Shown here: piece by piece, positions 1-5,767 of the stretch
Layout: each line of letters starts with the position of its first letter
How positions within the stretch are numbered: the stretch's first letter is position 1
Assembly: GCA_022866015.1 (NCBI GenBank)
Contig: JALHTX010000129.1
Coordinates: 1 to 9,158, forward strand
From: Thermoplasmatota archaeon
Lineage (GTDB): Archaea > Thermoplasmatota > E2 > DHVEG-1
Reading direction: 5' to 3'
Length of the DNA stretch: 9,158 bases
Notes under the pieces: generated by a model
Told to the model about the DNA's origin: nothing
What the model saw: the letters and a program-made list of their open reading frames with translations, nothing else
The model's database searches: none
Made by a program: the position numbers and the translations under genes

Positions 1-502
1 GTTCGGATATAGTCTTACGAAATGCTTTACAGTCATCTAAAACTGGAGGTGCACAATAACCCTGCTGTTCAACAATTTTAGGTTCTTCCTCGCCATGCTC
101 TTTTACCAAATAAAACTCTAGCTCAGGAGAAAACATAACTTTATCAAAGCCTTGGTTTTTAGCAAAAATTATTGCTTTTTTTAAAATATTACGAGGATCT
201 GCATTAAATGGTTTACCTGAACTATCATATATCCCGCCAATAAAACGAGCTTCGTCTTGTTCATGAGGTAAAACAAGAAAACTATCAATATCAGGTTTAA
301 CGATCATATCGGATTTTTCAATCTTGGCAAAACCAACACTAGATCCATCAAAACCAATGCCGTTATCAACAACGCTTTCAAAAAAACTAGATACAGGAAG
401 ATGAAGAACACGTAATCTTCCAATAATATCAGTGAAATGAAGTTGAATCCAATTTATGTTAAATTCTTTTACCTTTTTTTTAACATCTACAATGCTGCTC
501 AT
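1..502 (-). CDS. glnA: Glutamine synthetase type I, N-terminal part (cut by window start)
   Basis: Makes glutamine from glutamate, ammonia and ATP in the cytoplasm. Only the first 167 residues lie in the window; a full enzyme is usually about 440-470. The beta-grasp domain is clear: FTDIIG at 23-28, FDGSSV at 51-56, then SDM and KPD at 64-70. The catalytic domain begins with SPELEFYLV, where E127 and E129 match metal-binding glutamates of the family. Between FDGSS and SDM the protein looks one residue shorter than the usual FDGSSIxGFxxIxxSDM pattern. The start at 502 gives the normal family N-terminus but has no Shine-Dalgarno. An in-frame ATG at 529 would add a hydrophobic MFVFLLPIL and has GAAAGG in front. 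A TATA-like TTTTATG about 28 nt before 502 could instead give a leaderless message. It lies 45 nt after the membrane kinase gene, so co-transcription is also likely. Family assignment is firm; the start is not. Confidence 0.93.
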   Translation of the reverse strand, partial: MSSIVDVKKKVKEFNINWIQLHFTDIIGRLRVLHLPVSSFFESVVDNGIGFDGSSVGFAKIEKSDMIVKPDIDSFLVLPHEQDEARFIGGIYDSSGKPFNADPRNILKKAIIFAKNQGFDKVMFSPELEFYLVKEHGEEEPKIVEQQGYCAPPVLDDCKAFRKTISE

Positions 503-547
503 AAGGATAGGTAGTAAAAAAACAAACATAAAAGCCTTTCTATGAAA

Positions 548-1240
548 TTAAGCAGAACCAATCATTGCACCTATAAATAAAACTATTGTTGAACTAATAG
601 TAATCAAAATATTATCATCAATAGGTCCAATTTCATATCTTTCAAAAAAAGTTGCTACAATTGCTGCAGCTATACCCCATAAAGCCATATTAGGAATATT
701 TGAGAGGCTACCAAAATAATAACCAATAGGAATACAAACACAAGCCATATAGAGATTACCTATTGGATGTTTATTGCGTTCCTTGAAACCAAAGTTACGA
801 ATAAGACCTGTAACACCATCACCAAATGCAATGAAAGCAGGAGGCATCACAGCAATCCAAGGATTATTAAAAACCTGCCATAAAATAAAAATTGCAACTC
901 CCCACATCAGACAAAAACTTACATCATTAACATTTTTATCAGTTTGAAACCAATATAAAATATGACTGGATTTATGAAAAACAAGCATAATAATAGTTAT
1001 AAGAATACCTGCAAGTAAAGGAAAATATGGTTCTGAAAAAACAAAAGGAACTACAAGTACTACAAAACCACCTGCAAAGATATGAATAAACTTACGATTA
1101 TAATATATCATAGCGCTTTTATTCATATGTTTTTTGTCAACAAAATAATCATAAATTTGTTTAGTAATTAATATAATAGCAAAGGTATAAACAGCAAGGG
1201 CTATCATCCATACTATTTCACTAGCAATCTGGATATCCAT
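548..1240 (-). CDS. SEC59/dolichol-phytol kinase-like integral membrane protein
   Basis: A 230-residue polytopic membrane protein with about seven hydrophobic segments. Its conserved points match the CTP-dependent polyprenol kinase family (COG0170, SEC59/VTE5). These are RKFIH (R49, K50, H53) at the start of a membrane segment, FGDGVTGLIR with G140-D141, a basic stretch KERNKHPIGN at 153-162 where the family has K(T/S)xxG, and E200 followed by D208-D209-N210, the family's E...DDN signature. Known members phosphorylate dolichol, phytol or related isoprenoid alcohols; some archaeal homologues are labelled phosphatidate cytidylyltransferase. The substrate here cannot be read from sequence. In an archaeon it could make the dolichyl phosphate that carries glycans, which would fit the glycan genes on the other strand. 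The start has no Shine-Dalgarno but sits about 29 nt from a good TATA box, as for a leaderless transcript. It precedes glnA on the same strand. Confidence 0.8.
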   Translation of the reverse strand: MDIQIASEIVWMIALAVYTFAIILITKQIYDYFVDKKHMNKSAMIYYNRKFIHIFAGGFVVLVVPFVFSEPYFPLLAGILITIIMLVFHKSSHILYWFQTDKNVNDVSFCLMWGVAIFILWQVFNNPWIAVMPPAFIAFGDGVTGLIRNFGFKERNKHPIGNLYMACVCIPIGYYFGSLSNIPNMALWGIAAAIVATFFERYEIGPIDDNILITISSTIVLFIGAMIGSA

Positions 1241-1264
1241 TTATTTTACATTATAAAACAATCC

Positions 1265-1273
1265 TATTTAAAA
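1265..1273 (-). promoter_or_regulatory. Candidate archaeal TATA box for the SEC59-like gene
   Basis: Read on the minus strand this is TTTTAAATA, close to the archaeal TATA consensus TTTAWATA. Its centre is about 29 nt before the ATG at 1240, which would start transcription within a few bases of the start codon and give a leaderless or nearly leaderless mRNA. The absence of a Shine-Dalgarno before that ATG agrees. A competing bacterial reading exists: TATAAT on the minus strand at 1250-1255 with a weak TTGGTT 16 nt upstream. Confidence 0.5.
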
Positions 1274-1302
1274 CCAATATATATAGAAGAAAGACATAGA
1301 AA

Positions 1303-1324
1303 CTTATTTAAAACATGTTATAAT
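1303..1324 (+). promoter_or_regulatory. Candidate promoter elements for the cold-shock gene
   Basis: Two overlapping readings are possible. TTATTTAAAA at 1303-1312 could be an archaeal TATA box with transcription starting near 1333. TGTTATAAT at 1316-1324 is a perfect bacterial extended -10, with a poor -35 (TAGAAA, 1295-1300) 18 nt upstream and a start near 1331. A further TATA-like ATATATATAG lies at 1278-1286 and would start near 1305-1308. The choice decides how much of the structured leader is transcribed. Confidence 0.4.
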
Positions 1325-1327
1325 CTA

Positions 1328-1366
1328 CCTCTTTCAAAAATAATACTCCGGTAATATTTAAGGAGG
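1328..1366 (+). promoter_or_regulatory. Structured 5' leader that can pair with the cspA Shine-Dalgarno
   Basis: CCTCTTT (1328-1334) can pair with AAGGAGG (1360-1366), the complete Shine-Dalgarno of the cold-shock gene, using six Watson-Crick pairs and one G-U. Directly inside it, after a three-base bulge (1335-1337), AAATA (1338-1342) pairs with TATTT (1355-1359). After an A-A mismatch, TAC (1344-1346) pairs with GTA (1351-1353) around a TCCG loop. That loop is of the stable UNCG class closed by C-G. The ATG follows 10 nt after the Shine-Dalgarno. Pairings were worked out by hand; the outer stem needs a transcript starting at or before about 1328. Confidence 0.4.
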
Positions 1367-1376
1367 AAAAAAATAT

Positions 1377-1568
1377 ATGAATGGAAAAATAAAATGGTAT
1401 AATGCAAGAAAGGGATTCGGCTTTGTAGAAAGCGAAGATGGAAAAGACATATTTGTACACAGATCAGCCGTACCCGCAGGAGTCTTCTTAAATGAAGGCG
1501 ATAGTATAGAATTTGAGACTGAAGAAACAGATAAAGGCGTTAAAGCAGTAAACATAAAAAAATTATAA
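1377..1568 (+). CDS. cspA: Cold-shock domain protein (CspA family)
   Basis: A 63-residue single cold-shock domain, close to the usual 65-70. Such proteins bind single-stranded RNA and DNA, melt RNA structure and act as RNA chaperones in the cytoplasm. The domain opens with GKIKWYN, W7 being the first nucleic-acid-stacking aromatic. RNP1 is KGFGFV at 12-17 (F14, F16) and RNP2 is DIFVH at 24-28 (F26, H28). The usual second half (EGDSIEFE...KGVKAVNI) is complete. The start is fixed by a very strong AAGGAGG 10 nt upstream. It is a single gene: a divergent unit lies upstream and a strong oligo-T terminator downstream. The leader can fold over its own Shine-Dalgarno, suggesting post-transcriptional control. 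Cold-shock domain proteins are near universal in bacteria but patchy in archaea. An antisense open frame over this gene is a shadow. Confidence 0.96.
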   Translation: MNGKIKWYNARKGFGFVESEDGKDIFVHRSAVPAGVFLNEGDSIEFETEETDKGVKAVNIKKL

Positions 1569-1614
1569 GACTGTTTTTAGATTTATCAAAGTTAATCAGT
1601 AATAAAAAAGTAAA

Positions 1615-1647
1615 TTTCTTTTTCTAATTTTTTTATTTTTTTTTATT
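1615..1647 (+). terminator. Oligo-T terminator candidate after cspA
   Basis: Starting 47 nt after the cspA stop, the plus strand carries T-runs of 3, 5, 7 (1628-1634) and 9 (1636-1644) broken only by single or paired C/A bases. Only a weak AAAAAG/CTTTTT pairing is available upstream, so it is not a good bacterial intrinsic terminator. Consecutive T-runs on the non-template strand are how archaeal RNA polymerase terminates. A shorter T5 lies at 1574-1578. The rest of the 172-nt spacer up to 1740 holds a promoter candidate. Confidence 0.65.
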
Positions 1648-1686
1648 AAGAATTATTTTGCTACTACACTTCTATTTTTATCAAAA

Positions 1687-1703
1687 GAAAAAATACTTAA
1701 GTA
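1687..1703 (+). promoter_or_regulatory. Candidate promoter for the glycan cluster
   Basis: An A-rich stretch followed by the perfect 10-nt palindrome TACTTAAGTA (1694-1703) could be a BRE/TATA element, giving a start near 1725 and a very short leader. TATAAA at 1711-1716 is an alternative bacterial-type -10 without a recognisable -35. The palindrome could also be an operator half-site pair; nothing else in the sequence supports that. Confidence 0.3.
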
Positions 1704-1740
1704 ATTCTAGTATAAACTAAAAAAAGGAAGAATATAATTT

Positions 1741-2682
1741 ATGAAAGCATTTGTTACAGGTGGTGCAGGTTTTATTGGTAGTCATCTAGTTGATAAACTA
1801 ATTATGAGAGGAGATAAAGTAACAGTTTTTGATAATTTAAGCTCTGGTGAAACAAAATACATTAAACATCATTTAGACAATCCTAATTTTAAATTTATAG
1901 AAGCAGATTTGCTTGATTTAAAAACAGTAAAAAAAGAAATTAAAAGTCATGATGTGGTATTTCATATAGCTGCAAACCCTTATGTAAGATTAGGTGAAAA
2001 ACAAACTAGATTAGATCTAGAACAAGGGCCCATTGCCACATATAACGTTTTAGAAGAAATGAGACTAAATGATATTAAAAAAATTGTTTTTTCAAGTAGT
2101 AGTGTTGTTTATGCTGAAACACCTAATATTGATATTCCTGAGAACTATGGCCCAACTCTTCCAATATCACTTTATGGTGCTGGAAAGCTTGGTGGGGAAG
2201 GTTTAATTAGTTCATTTTGTGGGACTTTTGGTTTTCAGGCTTGGATTTATCGTTTTGCAAATGTAGTAGGAACAAGGGGAACACATGGTGTAATAGTTGA
2301 TTTCATTGCAAAACTTGAAAAAAATCCAAGAGAACTGGAGATTCTTGGAGACGGTTGCCAGCAGAAACCATATTTATATGTTACGGAACTATTAGACGGT
2401 ATGCTCTTTGGTTTTGAACATTCTAATGAACAAATTAACTTGTTTAATCTTGGTGTTGACAGTAATACTACAGTTACACATATCGCAGAGATGGTAGTCG
2501 AAGAAACGAAACTTAAGAATGTGAAATTTAATTATACTGGTGGTAAACGCGGTTGGGCTGGTGATGTTCCACGCTTCCAGCTTTCAACACAAAAAATGAG
2601 AAAACTTGGTTGGCAGGCAAGTCTGTCATCTGATGAGGCTGTGAGAAAAGCTATTCAAGATTTACTGGTTATCAAATTGTAA
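1741..2682 (+). CDS. NAD-dependent nucleotide-sugar epimerase/dehydratase (extended SDR)
   Basis: A 313-residue soluble enzyme of the GalE/WbpP-like extended short-chain dehydrogenase family. The Rossmann NAD site is GGAGFIG (7-13), with D31 at the end of beta-2 for the adenosine ribose. FHIAANP (74-80) follows, the form common in archaeal homologues. Catalytic residues are the SSSS run at 118-121 and YGAGK with Y145 and K149. The C-terminal part has RFANVVG, LGDG.Q.K.YLYV and GGKRGWAGDVP, typical of NDP-sugar 4-epimerases. Length is normal. Members interconvert UDP-glucose/galactose, their N-acetyl or uronic forms, or dehydrate NDP-sugars; the substrate is not readable. Next to a UDP-glucose dehydrogenase, a UDP-glucose or UDP-glucuronate 4-epimerase is a fair guess. 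The Shine-Dalgarno GGAAG ends 10 nt before ATG. It opens the five-gene glycan cluster. Confidence 0.9.
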   Translation: MKAFVTGGAGFIGSHLVDKLIMRGDKVTVFDNLSSGETKYIKHHLDNPNFKFIEADLLDLKTVKKEIKSHDVVFHIAANPYVRLGEKQTRLDLEQGPIATYNVLEEMRLNDIKKIVFSSSSVVYAETPNIDIPENYGPTLPISLYGAGKLGGEGLISSFCGTFGFQAWIYRFANVVGTRGTHGVIVDFIAKLEKNPRELEILGDGCQQKPYLYVTELLDGMLFGFEHSNEQINLFNLGVDSNTTVTHIAEMVVEETKLKNVKFNYTGGKRGWAGDVPRFQLSTQKMRKLGWQASLSSDEAVRKAIQDLLVIKL

Positions 2683-2718
2683 TATTATACACTAAATCTT
2701 TATATGATGTTTTGTAAT

Positions 2719-2723
2719 GGGTG
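2719..2723 (+). promoter_or_regulatory. Ribosome-binding site choosing the ugd start
   Basis: GGGTG lies 5 nt before the ATG at 2729 and overlaps the earlier in-frame ATG at 2717, which has no such motif in front. Together with the family N-terminus MNISVIGAGYVGLV this favours 2729. TTTATATG just upstream (2699-2706) resembles a weak TATA box but probably reflects AT-richness. Confidence 0.45.
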
Positions 2724-2728
2724 TTTTG

Positions 2729-3997
2729 ATGAACATTTCAGTTATTGGAGCAGGTTATGTTGGCCTTGTAAATGCTGCTTGTTTTGCAAAACTTGGGCAT
2801 CAAGTAATATGTGTTGATGTTGATAAAGAGAAAGTTGATAAAATAAATCAGAGTATTTCCCCAATTTATGAGAAAGACCTTGAGGAAATTATTAAAAAAT
2901 ATAAAAAAAATATTTATGCTACTACATCCTATAAAGAAGCCGTTGAAAAAAGTGATATTACTTTTATCTGCGTTGGAACTCCTTCAAAAAAGAATGGTGA
3001 TATTGATTTATTATTTGTTGACCAGGCAACCAAAGAAATTGCAATCTATTTAAAAAACAAAAAAAGTTTTCATAGTGTAGTTGTAAAAAGTACAGTAGTT
3101 CCAGGGACAACACAAAATCATGTGTTACCATTGCTTGAAGAGATCACCCAAAAAAAAGCGGGTGTTGATTTTGGTGTGGGAATGAACCCTGAGTTTTTAC
3201 GAGAAGGTGCCGCTGTTTATGATTTTTTGCATCCTGATAGGATTGTATATGGATATTATGATGACCATACAAAAAAACTGCTATCTTTATTGTATTCTGA
3301 TTTTTCTTGTCCTATTGTTGAAACATCTCTTACTGTAGCGGAGATGATTAAATATGCAAGTAATTGTTTTCTTGCTACTAAAATTAGTTTTATCAATGAA
3401 ATCGGTAATCTATGCAAGAGGTTAGGTATTGATTCCTATGAGGTTGCTGAAGGTATCGGCTTAGATGACCGGATTGGTCGGGCGTTTTTAGATTCTGGTA
3501 TCGGCTGGGGTGGTAGTTGTTTTGGTAAAGATGTTAATGCATTGATTGCATTTGCAAAAGAAATCAAAGAACCCTGTAACATCATACAGAGTGTTGTGCA
3601 GGTTAATGAACAGCAGCCACTACGTTTGATCAGTGTTTTAAAAAAACATATACCCTTACTGAAAGGAAAAATTATCGGTGTTCTTGGTCTTAGCTTTAAA
3701 CCAAATACCGATGACATTAGAGATAGCCGAAGTATCATATTGGTGAAAAATCTATTTGAAGAAAATGCACAAGTAAAAGTATATGATCCAAAAGCAATGA
3801 ATCACTTTAAAAAACTGTTTTCAGATATTATTTATTGTGATAATGCCAAAGATGTTCTGGATGCTGATGCAGTAATTATTGCTACAGCATGGGATGAATT
3901 CAAAAAATTGGATTATAAAGGCAAAATTGTTATTGATGGAAGAAGATTACTCGAAGCAAAAAAAACCGCAAAAATATATGAAGGAGTGTGTTGGTAA
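2729..3997 (+). CDS. ugd: UDP-glucose 6-dehydrogenase
   Basis: Oxidises UDP-glucose twice with NAD to UDP-glucuronate, a precursor for uronic-acid-containing surface glycans. It has 422 residues from this start, normal for the family. Counting from the alternative start 2717 (four residues more), the features are GAGYVGLV (11-18) for NAD, STVVPGTT (125-132), the substrate signature NPEFLREGAAVYDFLHPDRI (157-176), KYASNCFLATKISFINE (212-228), the catalytic cysteine C268 in GWGGSCFGKD, and GLSFKPNTDDIRDS (324-337). The NPEFLREG and GGSCFxKD forms are those of UDP-glucose dehydrogenases. UDP-GlcNAc/ManNAc 6-dehydrogenases usually show GGHCIPVDP instead. It starts 46 nt after the epimerase, and its stop lies only 5 nt before the next gene's most likely ATG. 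UDP-glucose is probably supplied by that neighbour. Confidence 0.93.
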   Translation: MNISVIGAGYVGLVNAACFAKLGHQVICVDVDKEKVDKINQSISPIYEKDLEEIIKKYKKNIYATTSYKEAVEKSDITFICVGTPSKKNGDIDLLFVDQATKEIAIYLKNKKSFHSVVVKSTVVPGTTQNHVLPLLEEITQKKAGVDFGVGMNPEFLREGAAVYDFLHPDRIVYGYYDDHTKKLLSLLYSDFSCPIVETSLTVAEMIKYASNCFLATKISFINEIGNLCKRLGIDSYEVAEGIGLDDRIGRAFLDSGIGWGGSCFGKDVNALIAFAKEIKEPCNIIQSVVQVNEQQPLRLISVLKKHIPLLKGKIIGVLGLSFKPNTDDIRDSRSIILVKNLFEENAQVKVYDPKAMNHFKKLFSDIIYCDNAKDVLDADAVIIATAWDEFKKLDYKGKIVIDGRRLLEAKKTAKIYEGVCW

Positions 3998-4002
3998 AAA
4001 AA

Positions 4003-4734
4003 ATGAAAGGATTAATACCTGCAGCAGGTCTTGGAACTAGACTTCATCCAATTACACTTGCGATTCCAAAAGAACTAATGATGATAGGAGATAAAGCAAT
4101 CATTGAATATGTAATTGATGCAATGAAAGAAGTCGGTATAACTGATATCACCGTTGTTGTCGGATGGAGAAAGAATGCAATATTAGACTATCTTGGTTCT
4201 GGAAAAAGGATGGGTGTAAATATTTCATATGTGGTTCAGGATGAGAGAAATGGTCTTGCAAAAGCAGTTGGTTCAGGAGAACATATAATTGGGGATGAAC
4301 CATTTTTAGTGGTTCTAGGTGATGACTTCTTCTACCCAAAAACATTTTTAAAAGATATATTAGAATTTCATAAAAAACAAGATGCTGATGCAACAATCGG
4401 GGTAGCAAAAATAGAAGATCCAACCAGACATGGAATCATAAAGCCAGGAATAAACAATAAAATTGAAGACATAATAGAAAAACCATCTAAAAAAAAAGCA
4501 CCAAGTAATCTAGGTTGTATGGGTGTTTATATCTTTAAATCAGATATATTTGCTGCTATAAAGAAAACAAAACCTGGTTTTAAAGACGAATATCAATTAA
4601 CAGATTCAATAAAGATTCTTATCCAGGATAAAAAAAAAGTATTATTTAGTGAAATCAAAGGTACACATATTGATGTTGGTACATTAGAAGACTACAGGAA
4701 AGCAAATGCATTTCTTTTAGAAAGGAAAGCATAG
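4003..4734 (+). CDS. Sugar-1-phosphate nucleotidyltransferase (GalU/RmlA type)
   Basis: Joins a sugar 1-phosphate to a nucleoside triphosphate, giving an NDP-sugar and pyrophosphate. From ATG 4003 it has 243 residues. The nucleotide-binding signature is PAAGLGTRLHP (6-16) with PKE at 22-24. LGDD (105-108) carries the metal-binding aspartate, and EKP (159-161) and DVGT (224-227) shape the sugar site. DEYQLTD (195-201) resembles the GEIQLTD of GalU more than the RmlA form, and UDP-glucose dehydrogenase is adjacent. UTP:glucose-1-phosphate uridylyltransferase is therefore favoured; dTTP or another sugar is possible. The start is uncertain: GTG 3988 and TTG 3991 are in frame and would overlap ugd. 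AAGGAG at 3981-3986 is 4 nt from the TTG but 16 from the ATG, while the family N-terminus MKGLIPAAG fits the ATG. Confidence 0.88.
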   Translation: MKGLIPAAGLGTRLHPITLAIPKELMMIGDKAIIEYVIDAMKEVGITDITVVVGWRKNAILDYLGSGKRMGVNISYVVQDERNGLAKAVGSGEHIIGDEPFLVVLGDDFFYPKTFLKDILEFHKKQDADATIGVAKIEDPTRHGIIKPGINNKIEDIIEKPSKKKAPSNLGCMGVYIFKSDIFAAIKKTKPGFKDEYQLTDSIKILIQDKKKVLFSEIKGTHIDVGTLEDYRKANAFLLERKA

Positions 4735-4743
4735 TGATTAGAA

Positions 4744-5760
4744 ATGCTGTTCTCTGTTGTTATTGCTGTTAGAAATGAAAAAAGTTATATTTTACGATGT
4801 TTAGAAGGAGTTTTTTCTCAAGATATTGACAAAGAGTATGAGGTTATAGTTGTTGATGGCATGAGTACCGATGGGACATATGAACTGTTAAATGAGTTGA
4901 AGAAAAAATATAAATTTAGCTTGATTAAAAATAAAAAAATAAATGCAGCTGCTGGAAGAAACATTGGCATCCACCAAGCAAAAGGTGACATTGTTGCTTT
5001 TATTGATAGTGATGCAATCCCATCAAATGATTGGCTTTCACAAATCGAAACAGCATTTAAAAAAAATGATAAGAGTATTGCAGGAGTTGGTGGGCCTGAT
5101 CTTATTCCTGAGGATAGTACGGATAAAGAGAAGGCTATCGGTATTGTAATGACGTCACCACTTGCTCGTGGAGGACGTTTTAACCCATCTACTCAACATT
5201 CCCTTTTAGATGAAGAGCGATTTGTTGAGCATATACCAACATGTAACCTTGCTCTTAAAAAAAATGTGATAGAACATGTTGGTTTTTTTGATGAGGGGTT
5301 TGTCAAGGGTCAGGATCTTGAGTTAAATTACCGGATTATAAAAGCTGGTTATAGGTTATTCTATTCTCCAAAAATTAAGGTTGTTCATTATAGGAAGAAT
5401 CATATTAGGGAGTTTGCTCGTCAGGTTTTTAAATGGGCTAAAGCAAAGGTAGCTATTATAAGGAAACATGGTTTTAATGGTTTAACTAGTCATGTTTACC
5501 TATGGCCTATTTATTTCATATTGTTATTTATTATTGGTTTTGCTTTTTTTTATCTATTAAATATTATTCAAGTTTTTATAATGTTGTTACTAATCGGTTT
5601 TATTTTTTATGGTTCGATAATTATTTTTGAATCAAATAGGCTTTCTAATAATTTTAATGATAAAAAACTTTTTTTGTATAGTATTTTTTTATTTCCGATT
5701 ATTCATTTTTCTTCTGGCTTTGGTATTTTAAATGCTATTTTGAAAAGGAAGATTTGGTGA
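4744..5760 (+). CDS. GT2-family glycosyltransferase with C-terminal membrane segments
   Basis: Transfers a sugar from an NDP-sugar, probably to a lipid-linked glycan at the cytoplasmic face of the membrane. The 338 residues begin with a GT-A fold: SVVIAVRNE (4-12), VVDGMSTDGT (36-45), AAAGRNIGI (68-76) and the metal-binding DSD (88-90). GQDLELNYRI (189-198) provides the family's acidic acceptor motif. After about residue 250 come three hydrophobic helices (about 253-272, 274-296 and 309-327) that anchor it. The layout resembles ExoA-type succinoglycan glycosyltransferases. Donor and acceptor cannot be read. It starts 9 nt after the nucleotidyltransferase stop, with AGTGAT ending 5 nt before ATG. 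The GT4 gene follows after 7 nt, so the two are almost surely co-translated and may act in sequence. The membrane part is notably T-rich. Confidence 0.9.
   Translation: MLFSVVIAVRNEKSYILRCLEGVFSQDIDKEYEVIVVDGMSTDGTYELLNELKKKYKFSLIKNKKINAAAGRNIGIHQAKGDIVAFIDSDAIPSNDWLSQIETAFKKNDKSIAGVGGPDLIPEDSTDKEKAIGIVMTSPLARGGRFNPSTQHSLLDEERFVEHIPTCNLALKKNVIEHVGFFDEGFVKGQDLELNYRIIKAGYRLFYSPKIKVVHYRKNHIREFARQVFKWAKAKVAIIRKHGFNGLTSHVYLWPIYFILLFIIGFAFFYLLNIIQVFIMLLLIGFIFYGSIIIFESNRLSNNFNDKKLFLYSIFLFPIIHFSSGFGILNAILKRKIW
5756..5760 (+). promoter_or_regulatory. Ribosome-binding site choosing a GTG start for the GT4 gene
   Basis: GGTGA ends 7 nt before GTG at 5768 and overlaps the stop codon of the upstream GT2 gene. 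It matches the UCACC part of the 16S rRNA 3' end and supports the GTG, which also gives the expected GT4 N-terminus MKILMLLSNP. Confidence 0.5.
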
Positions 5761-5767
5761 GATAATC

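Noticed and set aside
1358..1555. Open frame on the minus strand covering cspA.
   Set aside because: Antisense shadow of a well-supported gene; its product has no recognisable family features.
1669..1730. CTTCT plus a T5 run (1669-1679) complementary to A5 plus GGAAG (1720-1730), which would bury the Shine-Dalgarno of the epimerase gene much as in cspA.
   Set aside because: Apart from five pairs it is a T-run against an A-run, the loop is about 40 nt, and the left arm lies upstream of the likely promoter and so is probably not transcribed.
3145..3164. CACCC, an A8 run, then GC and GGGTG inside ugd: a short hairpin or slippery site.
   Set aside because: Only five stem pairs around a 10-nt loop, within an intact frame whose family motifs continue on both sides; no sign of programmed frameshifting.
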